A DNA stretch of 64,000 nucleotides from Flavobacterium jumunjinense (GTDB lineage Bacteria; Bacteroidota; Bacteroidia; Flavobacteriales; Flavobacteriaceae): contig NZ_CP091285.1 in the NCBI RefSeq assembly GCF_021650975.2, positions 3,906,001 to 3,970,000 of the forward strand, given 5' to 3'. The notes under the pieces were generated by a model. It had not been told where the DNA came from, ran no database searches, and saw only the letters and a list, made by a program, of their open reading frames with translations. The number at the start of each line of letters is the position of its first letter. Positions within the stretch are counted from its first letter, which is position 1. Made by a program: the position numbers and the translations under genes. Shown one piece after another: positions 10,192-19,183 of the stretch.

Positions 10192-10644
10192 ATGAAAAAA
10201 ACAATCTTTATAACTACAATTTTAACCCTTTTCATGTCTTGCAACAAAGTAAAAGAGACAACAAAAGAAACAATTAACAAAACAGGAGAAACTGTTGGGA
10301 AATCGGCTACAGAATTTTTTGATGGTGTATCAGATGGCGTTGAAAAAACACTAGAATGCGAGATTACATTGAGTTCTCAACTTATTGAAAAAGGCTTAAA
10401 AACTGGAAAGTATGAAGTTAAAAGTAATTTAAATAATGGAAAAGACAATGTATTAGTTTTATACTTAATTTTCGATAAAGACATTGACCAAACATTGTAT
10501 TTAAAAGCATTCGATAAGAAAAATGTCGAAATTGGAAGAAGTAAATTAGAAGTCACTGGTAAAAAAGGAGAAGCTGAGTATTTTGATTTTCAATTTAACG
10601 ATAGAACAGATATAGAATCAAAAAGCAAAATTAGTATTGAATAA
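10192..10644 (+). CDS. Small lipoprotein of unknown function
   Basis: A 150-residue predicted lipoprotein: signal peptide MKKTIFITTILTLFMSC with Cys17, then a Lys/Thr-rich amphipathic stretch (NKVKETTKETINKTGETVGK) that looks helical, followed by a beta-rich domain (VLVLYLIFDKDIDQTLYLKAFDKK). TTG at 10149-10151 and the near-consensus TATATTTCG at 10169-10177 could be its promoter. No family is recognised. A long antisense frame over its start is rejected because this frame has the lipobox and the spacing of a real gene. Confidence 0.75.
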   Translation: MKKTIFITTILTLFMSCNKVKETTKETINKTGETVGKSATEFFDGVSDGVEKTLECEITLSSQLIEKGLKTGKYEVKSNLNNGKDNVLVLYLIFDKDIDQTLYLKAFDKKNVEIGRSKLEVTGKKGEAEYFDFQFNDRTDIESKSKISIE

Positions 10645-10840
10645 ACTTAAGAAAAATGAAAATAAAAGAAAACAAAGTAATTGATAGTTTAAAATAATAA
10701 ACAATACTAGAAGCTTAAAGGTTACTGTTCCAAGATTTTTTTTTATCATTTTTGATACAACCATTGTGCAAGAAGAACAAAAATATACAATAATCTTACA
10801 CTTCTAAATTTAACTTAAACACAAATTCTTAGAAAAAATA

Positions 10841-10873
10841 AAAGAGTTGTAATATAAAAATTACAACTCTTTT
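10841..10873. terminator. Bidirectional terminator
   Basis: AAAGAGTTGTAAT (10841-10853) pairs with ATTACAACTCTTT (10860-10872). A-rich sequence on the left and T on the right let it end the minus-strand T9SS gene that stops at 10894. The preceding 10645-10840 is AT-rich with nothing else recognisable. Confidence 0.75.
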
Positions 10874-10893
10874 TATTTTACAGAAAATCTTAA

Positions 10894-12411
10894 TTAGTTC
10901 TTAATAAACTTCTTAACTACACTTCCATCAATAGTTTTAACATTAATAAAATAAACACCCGAATTTAAATCAGAAACATTCATTTCTACATTCGTGTTAT
11001 TCGCTTTATTATCTTTTACAATTCTACCATTAATATCTGTAACAGTAATCGATTGTAATTCAAAATCAGGAGATGAAATATTTAATACATCATTTACAGG
11101 ATTAGGATAGATTGAAATATTCGCAGAAGACGAATTAAAATCATTAGTTGATAAATTTGTATCTAATGTAATCGTATCTAAAAATAAAAATGTTTCAGTA
11201 GCACCTACAGCAGAATTATTATGAATTCCAAAGTAATAAATACCAGGAGTTGGAGCAGTAAATGTTGCTGTATGAGTAACATAACTAGCATCACTATTAT
11301 TTGTAAAAGACTGAACTATTGTAGCCTGACCTGCAGCAGATTGTGAATCACCAACAGTTAAATCAAAAGCCATTGGAGAAACTGTTGCTGTTGAGTATAA
11401 TCTTGTTTTAAAAGATACCGTTACAACTTCACCAGAAGCTAATTCCATACCTCTAAAATACCCTCTTCTATCAGACTGTGCTGTTGTACTATTAAATGTA
11501 TATATCGCTACTCCTGCACCACCATCTGCATAATTAGCAGGTGTTGTTGTACCAGTAGAATTAAACGTAGCAAATTGACCTGCAAATCCATCAGTATAAT
11601 TATTTGCAGCTGATTCAAAATCATTAGAATAAGGCAATCCTACTGGAAGATACCCATAAAAAGGTCCTGCCCATGTACTTTTATCAGATGGACCACAATT
11701 ACCTCTTACATAATATCTAAAATTAGTCGATGCCGGAATAGATGCAATGTTTGCTGTTGAATATGCTAACGCTCCTGAAGCCGCAGTTATCATTGTACCA
11801 TACTCTACTGGTGTAGAAAAATCATTACTCCAATCTACATCATAATTTGCTGGTTGTGGACTAGCTTGATCCCAATATAAATTAGCTTCAGTTGTTGACA
11901 CATATTCAGGTAAATAAAAATCAGCTGGAGCTGGTGCAAAACAAGTTGCTGGTGTAAATGTTAAATCAAAAGAATGATTATCATCCTCCCAATTATTATC
12001 CCATAAAATATAATATGCTGTTCCTGCAGTAACTGCCACATTAGTAATAGCAGATCTATAATTTGATCCAGAAACATCATCATTAGAAGAAACACAAGTC
12101 CAAGGACCTGCACAAGAACCTGTTAAAAGGCTTAATCTAGTATCTGCACCTGCAACATTAGCTGCAATATCAGAAGTAACTGTTAATATTCCAGAAAGAG
12201 ATGGAGTATATCTAAACCATCTTGCATGTGGAGTTGCGCTATCATTACCTGCAAAACAAACTGTTTCAGAAGGATAGGTCCCCATAGTTAAATCACCGAT
12301 AGAATAAGTCCCGTTAGCAGAAATAACTGTTGGTGCTGCACAAGTAGTACCCCCTTGTCCAAAAGAATTAAAACCAATAGCCAATAAGCTAAGTAGTAGT
12401 GTTTTTTTCAT
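10894..12411 (-). CDS. T9SS-exported protein with Fn3-like and MAM/jelly-roll-like segments
   Basis: A 505-residue secreted protein with signal peptide MKKTLLLSLLAIGFNSFGQ. Residues about 20-150 (GTTCAAPTVISANGTYSIGD; a segment with SLLTGSCAGPWTCVSSNDD) form a beta-sandwich of the type seen in Bacteroidota adhesins. Residues about 155-255 read as fibronectin type III (PEYVSTTEANLYWDQASP). Residues about 260-410 are a second sandwich. The last 75 residues are a type A T9SS tail (ISIYPNPVNDVLNISS to DGSVVKKFIKN). No catalytic motif is seen, so an adhesin or surface role is inferred. The next minus-strand gene upstream encodes a protein with the same architecture. Confidence 0.88.
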   Translation of the reverse strand: MKKTLLLSLLAIGFNSFGQGGTTCAAPTVISANGTYSIGDLTMGTYPSETVCFAGNDSATPHARWFRYTPSLSGILTVTSDIAANVAGADTRLSLLTGSCAGPWTCVSSNDDVSGSNYRSAITNVAVTAGTAYYILWDNNWEDDNHSFDLTFTPATCFAPAPADFYLPEYVSTTEANLYWDQASPQPANYDVDWSNDFSTPVEYGTMITAASGALAYSTANIASIPASTNFRYYVRGNCGPSDKSTWAGPFYGYLPVGLPYSNDFESAANNYTDGFAGQFATFNSTGTTTPANYADGGAGVAIYTFNSTTAQSDRRGYFRGMELASGEVVTVSFKTRLYSTATVSPMAFDLTVGDSQSAAGQATIVQSFTNNSDASYVTHTATFTAPTPGIYYFGIHNNSAVGATETFLFLDTITLDTNLSTNDFNSSSANISIYPNPVNDVLNISSPDFELQSITVTDINGRIVKDNKANNTNVEMNVSDLNSGVYFINVKTIDGSVVKKFIKN

Positions 12412-12560
12412 AATTTATTATTATTTTTTGTTAGTTTGTGGTAAATATAATCAAAAAATAAAATAATCATAAAAAAATAGCCAAAAAAACTTACTTTTAA
12501 CATATATTTAATATAAACGGCAAATAATAATATTGCCGTCTATATTTAAAATTTAATCAA

Positions 12561-14186
12561 TTAATTTTTCACAAATTTCTTAACTGACTTACCTTTTTCA
12601 GTATGAATATTTATAAAGTAAATTCCAGAATTCAATTCAGAAACATTAATTTCTGTTCTATTTTTACCAACAGAAGTAAATTCTTTAATAATTCTTCCAT
12701 TTGTATCTAAAATCTCGGCTTTTTCAATATTAAACTCACTACCTATATTTAAAATAGAATTTACAGGATTTGGATACAATTTAAAGTCGGCTTTTTCAAA
12801 ATTTGAAGAACTTAATGTTCCTCCAGTTATTTGAACATCATCAATTGCTAATCTGTATTGATTTGCTGTAGAAAAGCAATTAAATCCTAAATAATAATCA
12901 CCTGTTATTGAAGGTGTAAAACTTAAATCAGCTTGAGTCCAAGTTTGAAGTGTTATTCCACTATAAGTTTGTAATGTATTTGTTTGAGCTGCAACAATTT
13001 TATCATTACCAATTGTTACTTTAAAATTTTCTGGATATGCTGTTGCACCATCTGCAGTTTTGTATTTAAACTTAATTGAATAACTTGTACCTGCTGTTAA
13101 ATATAAACGTCTTGAAAATAACCATGCATTAGCAGCATTAGTTGTATGATAATTATATCCTGCATAAGCTGTACCTTCTGCTGCTGCAGGTATTGGTGCT
13201 GCTTGAGTATATATTCCCCAATTATTTCCAGTACCAGCATTTAATAAAGACCAATCTTGACTTGTTTCAAAACCATAAGAGTAAGGTGGTATTGCAGCTG
13301 AAAATACTGTTGTAAAATTATACGGCCCAGCCCATATGCTTTCATTTGGTGCAGTACACGATTTTTTAATGTAATAACTATAATTAGTACCCGAATTTAA
13401 ACTTGTTAATGTATATGGAGATGAAATTGAATTATATGTTACCCCAGTACCTAATGAAAAACCTGTAACACCATATTGAATTGAAAAATTAGCTCCAGTA
13501 CCTGTCCATGATACATTTGCACCAGTTTCAGTAATTAATGATGTTGTAACACCATTCGGTGAAGCACAAACCACATTCTTTCCTAAAAATGTTTGAGGTC
13601 TCCAATTTGAGTCTGTTAAAGTAGTTTGTAGAGCAGTTGTACTTTGAGCACTTTTCAACCCATTTGTTAAAGTTGTACTACAAGATGCTACATTACCTGT
13701 TGTTGCAACAGTACCTGATGCATTTTGATAATCAAATGCAATATAAAGTCCTCCACCAGTATATGTAAAAGCAGATCCACCAGCAAACATATGATTTAAC
13801 TGACCCACTGATGCTGGAATAGTAAGTGTACTATTACTGACAGTAGTCATACCAGTAATTGCTGTAGCCCAAGTATTCGATTTTAAATTTGTTGCATCAG
13901 TAGTATTTTGCATATACACTGTATAATTACCTGTAGTAGCAACATTTTGAGCTGTTGAATAACTAAAGCCTATTGCATTAATTACATCTCCATTTATCAA
14001 ACCAGATGCAGTTACTTCTGTGGCAGTAATCAAATATACAGTTCTGGAATAACGTTGTAGACCTTGAGGTGCTCTTGAATTACCCGAAGTTGAGCCATTG
14101 CTTAAGAGTGCATTATAAAATTGAGTCTCTTGTGAGTGAGAAAAAAAACTAACAAAAGTTAGCAATAATAGTAATAATTTTTTCAT
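12561..14186 (-). CDS. T9SS-exported surface protein with Fn3 domain
   Basis: A secreted protein of about 541 residues. Three in-frame starts exist. I chose the ATG at 14186 (MKKLLLLLLTFVSFFSHSQ) because it gives the cleanest signal peptide and leaves a leader of about 16 nt behind the minus-strand element TAGATTTG (14215-14208); the ATG at 14195 is the alternative. After an N-terminal beta-rich domain comes an Fn3-like segment (SLITETGANVSWTGTGANFS), a carbohydrate-binding or MAM-like sandwich (WSLLNAGTGNNWGIYTQ), and a C-terminal type A T9SS tail (FKLYPNPVNSILNIGS, SVKKFVKN). It is Thr/Ser/Asn-rich, as expected of a cell-surface protein. A paralogue in architecture lies just downstream. No enzymatic motif was seen. 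Confidence 0.87.
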   Translation of the reverse strand: MKKLLLLLLTFVSFFSHSQETQFYNALLSNGSTSGNSRAPQGLQRYSRTVYLITATEVTASGLINGDVINAIGFSYSTAQNVATTGNYTVYMQNTTDATNLKSNTWATAITGMTTVSNSTLTIPASVGQLNHMFAGGSAFTYTGGGLYIAFDYQNASGTVATTGNVASCSTTLTNGLKSAQSTTALQTTLTDSNWRPQTFLGKNVVCASPNGVTTSLITETGANVSWTGTGANFSIQYGVTGFSLGTGVTYNSISSPYTLTSLNSGTNYSYYIKKSCTAPNESIWAGPYNFTTVFSAAIPPYSYGFETSQDWSLLNAGTGNNWGIYTQAAPIPAAAEGTAYAGYNYHTTNAANAWLFSRRLYLTAGTSYSIKFKYKTADGATAYPENFKVTIGNDKIVAAQTNTLQTYSGITLQTWTQADLSFTPSITGDYYLGFNCFSTANQYRLAIDDVQITGGTLSSSNFEKADFKLYPNPVNSILNIGSEFNIEKAEILDTNGRIIKEFTSVGKNRTEINVSELNSGIYFINIHTEKGKSVKKFVKN

Positions 14187-14278
14187 TTTTTTCATTTTTA
14201 GTTTAGACAAATCTATACTAAAAAACATTGCGAAATATCTAAAAATTAATACTACACAAAGATTTATTCTTTAAACAA

Positions 14279-14304
14279 AAAAGAGGCAATAAAGAGCCTC
14301 TTTT
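14279..14304 (-). terminator. Terminator of aroC
   Basis: AAAAGAGGC (14279-14287) pairs with GCCTCTTTT (14296-14304). A-rich DNA to its left gives a U tract on the minus transcript. It sits between aroC and the T9SS gene, separating their transcripts. Confidence 0.75.
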
Positions 14305-14387
14305 ATATTTTAAAATCAGTAAAACGTTAAAAAAACAATAATTTTTTAACAAAAATTACTTATTTTAACATTAATAATTTACATTTA

Positions 14388-15449
14388 TTACAAATAAGTC
14401 TTAGAGAATAAATAAAAATCCGCGAGTACTATTGCTGCCATCGCTTCAACAATAGGTACAGCTCTAGGAACAACACATGGATCATGTCTTCCTTTTCCTT
14501 GTTGTTCAATAATATTACCTTTATTGTCTAATACTTCTTGTTTTTGTAAAAGTGTAGCTACTGGTTTAAACGCTACCTTGAAATAAATATCCATTCCATT
14601 ACTAATCCCTCCTTGAATTCCTCCAGAAAGATTTGTTTTAGTAGATCCATCTGTGTTGAAAGAATCATTATGGTCACTTCCTTTCATTTTAGCTCCTTCA
14701 AACCCACTACCATATTCAAATCCCTTTACTGCATTAATAGAAAGCATAGCTTTACCTAATTCTGCGTGTAATTTATCAAAAACAGGTTCTCCTAATCCAA
14801 TAGGAACATTTTGAATAACACAACTAACAACACCACCAACAGTGTCTCCTTGTTTTTTTATCTCTTTTATATGGGCTTCCATTTCTAGAGCTAAATCCAA
14901 ATCAGGACATCGAACAGCGTTATTCTCTATTTGAGATAAATCTAATTCTTGATAGTTTTTATCTAACTCAATAACACCTACAGCAGAAACATAAGCACTT
15001 ATTTTTATGTTTGGTATTACCTGCTTGGCAATTGCACCAGCTACAACCCTACTTGCAGTTTCCCTAGCAGAACTTCTTCCACCACCTCTATAATCCCTAA
15101 TTCCATATTTTTTTTCATACACATAATCTGCATGACTTGGTCTATATGTATCTTTTATATGCGAATAATCGTCCGATTTCTGGTTTGTATTTGGGACAAT
15201 AAAACCGATTGGAGTACCCGTTGTTTTTCCCTGAAAAATACCAGATAAAAACTGAACTTCATCTTCCTCTTTACGCTGTGTAACTATCGAAGATTGTCCT
15301 GGTTTTCTCCTTTGCATTTCCTTTCTTATCGCATCAATATCTAATTCTATTCCAGCTGGACAACCATCGATAATACCTCCTAATGCTTCTCCATGAGACT
15401 CTCCAAATGTTGAAAGTTTAAATAATGTCCCAAATGTATTTCCTGCCAT
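14388..15449 (-). CDS. aroC: Chorismate synthase
   Basis: Final shikimate-pathway step: 5-enolpyruvylshikimate-3-phosphate to chorismate, using reduced FMN. The 353-residue length is normal. The start ([20 protein letters not shown]) carries the first signature with its conserved His in [10 protein letters not shown]. The central signature [14 protein letters not shown] and [17 protein letters not shown] is intact. The C-terminus has [17 protein letters not shown] with its conserved Arg, His and Asp residues. It stands alone in this neighbourhood, flanked by a terminator on its 3' side and a 208-bp gap upstream that must hold its promoter. Confidence 0.97.
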   Translation of the reverse strand: MAGNTFGTLFKLSTFGESHGEALGGIIDGCPAGIELDIDAIRKEMQRRKPGQSSIVTQRKEEDEVQFLSGIFQGKTTGTPIGFIVPNTNQKSDDYSHIKDTYRPSHADYVYEKKYGIRDYRGGGRSSARETASRVVAGAIAKQVIPNIKISAYVSAVGVIELDKNYQELDLSQIENNAVRCPDLDLALEMEAHIKEIKKQGDTVGGVVSCVIQNVPIGLGEPVFDKLHAELGKAMLSINAVKGFEYGSGFEGAKMKGSDHNDSFNTDGSTKTNLSGGIQGGISNGMDIYFKVAFKPVATLLQKQEVLDNKGNIIEQQGKGRHDPCVVPRAVPIVEAMAAIVLADFYLFSKTYL

Positions 15450-15551
15450 ACTATTTAATTCCTAATTGTTTTACGATTGAGAACTCATATTATTCTCTTT
15501 AAATTTACTGGCAAATTTAACTAATAAATACAAACTTTTGCTGACTATTGG

Positions 15552-15577
15552 TTAACATTTCAAATGAAATAAGTTAA
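15552..15577. repeat. Imperfect inverted repeat between aroC and a divergent lipoprotein gene
   Basis: TTAACATTTC (15552-15561) mirrors GAAAT (15566-15570) and GTTAA (15573-15577), with an AA insertion on the right arm and a 4-nt spacer. It has no T tract and lies between divergent genes, so it may be an operator or chance in AT-rich DNA. Nothing else is recognised in 15450-15657. Confidence 0.3.
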
Positions 15578-15657
15578 AAAGTATTAGTTACCTATAAAAC
15601 TGATTACTATTATATTATGAAAATAATTGTTATATTAGTCAAATATTTATTTATTTT

Positions 15658-16452
15658 ATGAAAAAAATACTATTTTTAATACTTAGCTCGTTATTTTTCT
15701 CATGTTCTAGTGATGAAACAGTAGAAGATAATAATTATCCTCTATTTGAAATACCTTTAGTCGATGGAAACTATTGGACTTACGATATAGAAACAGAAAC
15801 AAACACATCTAGAGATTCTTTATATGTAGCTAATGATACACTGATAAACAGCATTCTACATAAAAAAATGAAGGTAAAAAACAATATAGCTACAGGTTTT
15901 TATTCAAATTCATTAAAAAACAATGGATTAAGAGTTTCTGGAAACAAATTATTATTATCTGGAGATTTATCGTTGAGTGCAGGCCAAACTTTACCTTTCA
16001 GTTTGGATTTAGAACTTTTTGAATTTATTGTATTTAATGCTGATGTAAATTCTGGAGAAACACTTTCAACAAAATCTGGAACTATACAAGAAACTGTTAA
16101 TGGTTATCCTTTAACTATTAACTATACATTAAAATCTGTTTCTGGAAATACATTTGAAAACTATACTGCTCCAAATAATGATACTTACAGTAATGTAAAA
16201 TCAAATAAAATTATACTAACTGCACGAATTGAAACAAGTGTTAGTGGCTTTTCTGTATTTCTTCTTAATGAACAAGATGTTATGGTTTCAGAGCAGTTTA
16301 TTGCTAAAAATATTGGTGTCGTACACACAAACACAGTAACTACTTACACCTTAAACCCTAGTATTCCTGCACAATTACTTAATCAAATACCATTTCCAAA
16401 TAATCAAACACAAACACAATCAGAATTTCTTGATACTTATCAAGTAAACTAA
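15658..16452 (+). CDS. Lipoprotein of unknown function
   Basis: A 264-residue lipoprotein: signal peptide MKKILFLILSSLFFSC with the lipobox Cys16, an acidic tether (SSDETVEDNNY), then a beta-rich extracytoplasmic domain beginning FEIPLVDGNYWTYD, an opening common in Bacteroidota lipoproteins that form beta-sandwiches. The C-terminus is Gln/Asn/Thr-rich (FPNNQTQTQSEF). No enzymatic or sorting motif is present. Surface or periplasmic location cannot be decided. Function unknown. Confidence 0.75.
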   Translation: MKKILFLILSSLFFSCSSDETVEDNNYPLFEIPLVDGNYWTYDIETETNTSRDSLYVANDTLINSILHKKMKVKNNIATGFYSNSLKNNGLRVSGNKLLLSGDLSLSAGQTLPFSLDLELFEFIVFNADVNSGETLSTKSGTIQETVNGYPLTINYTLKSVSGNTFENYTAPNNDTYSNVKSNKIILTARIETSVSGFSVFLLNEQDVMVSEQFIAKNIGVVHTNTVTTYTLNPSIPAQLLNQIPFPNNQTQTQSEFLDTYQVN

Positions 16453-16542
16453 AGTGTAATAATTAGTAATTAATTTATAATAATAATAATTTTATATCGT
16501 TTAATGGTTTAATTTTGCTTAAACACTTTAAATTAAATTAGA

Positions 16543-17052
16543 ATGAAAAAATTAATGTTTTCCGTTTTTATGCTATTCGGAATGATGCTTTGCACACAAG
16601 GACAGGATATTTCTAAAAATGCCATTGGTTTAAGACTTGGTGACAGCGATGGATTTGGAGCGGAAGTGTCTTACCAAAGAGGACTTTCTCAAAAAAATCG
16701 TTTAGAGTTTGACTTAGGATGGAGAAATAGAAACAACTACTACTACAACAATGCTCGATTTGTTAAATTAACTGGTTTGTACCAATGGGTTTGGAATATT
16801 GAAGGAGATTTTAACTGGTATGTTGGTGCTGGTGGTGGAATTGCTAATGGAAGTTATAATTATAAGGACGAAGGAAAAAGATATACAGATAATTATACAT
16901 ATGCATTTATTGCAGGTGATATTGGTATTGAATACTTATTCGATTTTCCTCTACAATTGTCGTTAGACTTTAGACCTGAAGTATATTTTTCTGATAGAGT
17001 TAAAGATGACTATGGATCAGATATTGGAATTAGTGCTAGATATAGATTCTAA
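16543..17052 (+). CDS. Small outer-membrane beta-barrel protein
   Basis: A 169-residue protein with signal peptide MKKLMFSVFMLFGMMLCTQGQ. The mature chain consists of alternating short amphipathic strands (AIGLRLGDSDGFGAEVSYQR, NRLEFDLGWRNRN, NWYVGAGGGIANGSY, IAGDIGIEYLF, LQLSLDFRPEVYFS) and ends in a terminal phenylalanine (GISARYRF), a hallmark of outer-membrane barrels. About eight strands can be counted, as in OmpA/OmpX-like barrels. TAATTTTG at 16510-16517 is a plausible -7 element. Role unknown; in Bacteroidota such barrels are common and mostly uncharacterised. Confidence 0.8.
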   Translation: MKKLMFSVFMLFGMMLCTQGQDISKNAIGLRLGDSDGFGAEVSYQRGLSQKNRLEFDLGWRNRNNYYYNNARFVKLTGLYQWVWNIEGDFNWYVGAGGGIANGSYNYKDEGKRYTDNYTYAFIAGDIGIEYLFDFPLQLSLDFRPEVYFSDRVKDDYGSDIGISARYRF

Positions 17053-17060
17053 AAAAAAGT

Positions 17061-17091
17061 AAAAGAGGAAATCGTTTTGATTTCCTCTTTT
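17061..17091. terminator. Bidirectional terminator between convergent genes
   Basis: AAAAGAGGAAATC (17061-17073) pairs with GATTTCCTCTTTT (17079-17091) across a 5-nt loop, with A and T runs on either side. It serves the barrel gene on plus and the PrcB-like gene on minus. Confidence 0.85.
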
Positions 17092-17092
17092 T

Positions 17093-17527
17093 TTATTTAA
17101 CACTGTATTTTTTTGCTTTTGGAATAATGGTTATACAAAATGGATTTGTAATTGCCATTGTTACATTTCCACCTTTTTCAGGAACACTAAGTTTAGTTTG
17201 AATTATTAAGGTCTCTTCTTCAAATTCGATTTTTTCAACATCAATACCATAGCCACCTGTATTCTTCTCTCCTAAATGTGCTATTAAAATTACATTATCT
17301 TTAAAATCAATATTTGAATTATCAATAACTTCGCTAGGAACATTAAGCCTTGCAAACTCTTGTTTTAAATCATCATAGGAACTAATAATTTGATGACCTT
17401 TAGATTCATCTCCGCCATAACCAGATACATAAATCGTTTTAAATTCATTATCCATAATCATTTCTTTTTTAGTTGAACTACAAGCGAGAAATGAAAAAAA
17501 AGTAATGCAAAATAGAATTGATTTCAT
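17093..17527 (-). CDS. PrcB-family lipoprotein (protease complex subunit-like)
   Basis: A 144-residue lipoprotein: signal peptide MKSILFCITFFSFLAC with Cys16, then a compact domain containing NVILIAHLGEKNTGGYGIDV. The TGGY core followed by alternating hydrophobic residues is typical of PrcB_C domains, named after the chaperone-like partner of the Treponema dentilisin protease. The gene begins one base after the bshA stop, so it is the last gene of the GH3-DUF1801-bshA transcript. What it binds is unknown; the link to bacillithiol synthesis may be positional only. Confidence 0.8.
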   Translation of the reverse strand: MKSILFCITFFSFLACSSTKKEMIMDNEFKTIYVSGYGGDESKGHQIISSYDDLKQEFARLNVPSEVIDNSNIDFKDNVILIAHLGEKNTGGYGIDVEKIEFEEETLIIQTKLSVPEKGGNVTMAITNPFCITIIPKAKKYSVK

Positions 17528-18661
17528 TTATTTATAAGAGTTAATTGCTGTTTGATACACTTCTTCATAAAGCGGCAAAATCTTCTTTATATCGAATTCA
17601 CTAGCTTCTTTAAGTGCATTTTTCTTAAAAGCATTCAGTTTAACATCATCTTTCAAAATATAAATAGCGTTTTTACTCATTCCTTCTATATCTCCAACAT
17701 TGCTTAAATATCCCGTAATTCCGTCTTTATTTACTTCTGGTAAACCTCCAGAATTACTTGATATAACTGGAACTCCACAAGCCATAGCTTCTAATGCTGC
17801 CAATCCAAAACTCTCTGTTTCAGAAGGAAGAAGAAACAAATCAGTATAACACAAAATTTTATCTATTTCATTACTGTTTCCAAAAAAGATAACTTTATTA
17901 TGAATACCTAATTCTACACATAAGTTTTCTGCAGCTTCTTTTTCAGGACCATCTCCAACCATCATTAGTTTTGAAGGTATTGTTTTTTGCACTTCATAAA
18001 AAATCTTAACCACATCACTAATTCGCTTTACTTTTCTAAAATTTGATATATGAGTTAATACTTTTTCTTCGGCTGTTGCCATTAAAGAACGATGACAAGG
18101 ATCATTCTCATCTAATCTTTCTTTACTAATTTCTATAAAATTAGGAATAACTTTTATATCGTTCTTAATATCAAAAAGTCTATATGTATCTTCTTTTAAA
18201 CTCTTTGAAACACTTGTAACAACATCTGACTTATTGATACTAAAACTTACTGCTGGTTTATAGAACGGATGATTTCCTACAAGTGTAATATCGGTTCCAT
18301 GTAAAGTTGTAACCATTGGAATTCTTATGCCATCTTCTTCAAGCATTTTTTTTGCCATATATCCTGCATATGCATGAGGAATAGCATAATGTACATGCAA
18401 TACTTCTATTCCATGCAATTTAACCATATCGACTAACTTACTTGACAAAGCAAGTTCATAAGGCTGATAATGAAATAAAGGATATTCTGGAACGTGTACT
18501 TCGTGATAATGAATGTTTTGATTCAGCAAAGCTAATCTAACTGGCTGACTGTAGGTAATAAAATGTATTTCGTGACCTTTTCTTGCTAATTCAAGACCTA
18601 ATTCTGTTGCAACAACTCCACTCCCTCCAAATGTAGGATAACAAACTATAGCTATTTTCAT
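17528..18661 (-). CDS. bshA: N-acetyl-alpha-D-glucosaminyl L-malate synthase BshA
   Basis: First enzyme of bacillithiol synthesis: transfers GlcNAc from UDP-GlcNAc to L-malate. It is a 377-residue GT-B (GT4) glycosyltransferase. The N-terminal loop VCYPTFGGSGVVATELG and the run HVHYAIPHAYAGYMAKKML are characteristic of BshA rather than of general GT4 enzymes. The C-terminal donor site has the expected ETESFGLAALEAMACGVPVI with the EX7E pattern. Upstream on the same strand are DUF1801 and the GH3 fusion; the PrcB-like gene starts immediately after its stop. bshB and bshC are not in this window. Confidence 0.93.
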   Translation of the reverse strand: MKIAIVCYPTFGGSGVVATELGLELARKGHEIHFITYSQPVRLALLNQNIHYHEVHVPEYPLFHYQPYELALSSKLVDMVKLHGIEVLHVHYAIPHAYAGYMAKKMLEEDGIRIPMVTTLHGTDITLVGNHPFYKPAVSFSINKSDVVTSVSKSLKEDTYRLFDIKNDIKVIPNFIEISKERLDENDPCHRSLMATAEEKVLTHISNFRKVKRISDVVKIFYEVQKTIPSKLMMVGDGPEKEAAENLCVELGIHNKVIFFGNSNEIDKILCYTDLFLLPSETESFGLAALEAMACGVPVISSNSGGLPEVNKDGITGYLSNVGDIEGMSKNAIYILKDDVKLNAFKKNALKEASEFDIKKILPLYEEVYQTAINSYK

Positions 18662-18725
18662 TGATTCTATTTAAATGATAAAAATACTATAATTTTATGG
18701 GGTACTTTTTTAAAAATTAGTTAAA

Positions 18726-19181
18726 TTATTTTTTAAATGCATTTTCATAAATAGAAATCCAATCTTGCACTTCTATTTTTGAAACCAATTCACCAATTAA
18801 ATCATATGGAATGTCTTCTGGTTTTTTAAAACGCATACAACTTTTCCCCATATCTAGTTTTTTCTTTGAATATTTAGGGTATTCAGAAACAAACCAATCA
18901 TATAAGTTTTTATTTGCATAAATTCCCATATGATAAAAATTGATACTATTTTTTTGAGAAGCAAAACTCATAAAAGGTAATGGCAATTTTGGATCGCAAT
19001 GATAGCCAGCTGGATAAATATTATGAGGAACAACATAACCAATCATTCCATAACTCATAGCTTCTTTAAAATCTTTTGGTAGATTTTTTAAAATTGTATT
19101 TCGCAACTTAATTACAGCTTCTTTTCTATCTTCTGGTAGTTCTTTAATATACTCTTCTGGTGAACTTGCCTTTGATGTCAT
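18726..19181 (-). CDS. DUF1801 (YdhG-like) domain protein
   Basis: A 151-residue cytosolic protein matching the DUF1801 pattern: EEYIKELPEDRKEAVIKLRN near the N-terminus, KEAMSYGMIGYVVP (the conserved YGMIGY-type core), LPFMSFASQKNSINFYHMG, and a C-terminal MGKSCMRFKKPEDIPYDLIG. The family has a small alpha/beta fold of unknown biochemical function. It starts two bases after the GH3 stop (19184) and precedes bshA, so it is co-transcribed with both. Confidence 0.88.
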   Translation of the reverse strand: MTSKASSPEEYIKELPEDRKEAVIKLRNTILKNLPKDFKEAMSYGMIGYVVPHNIYPAGYHCDPKLPLPFMSFASQKNSINFYHMGIYANKNLYDWFVSEYPKYSKKKLDMGKSCMRFKKPEDIPYDLIGELVSKIEVQDWISIYENAFKK

Positions 19182-19183
19182 AA

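Noticed and set aside
10086..10280. A 64-codon minus-strand frame between the S9 peptidase and a lipoprotein gene
   Set aside because: It overlaps the signal peptide of the well-supported lipoprotein on the other strand and a terminator hairpin; its composition (VVIKIVFFIVV) is an antisense shadow.
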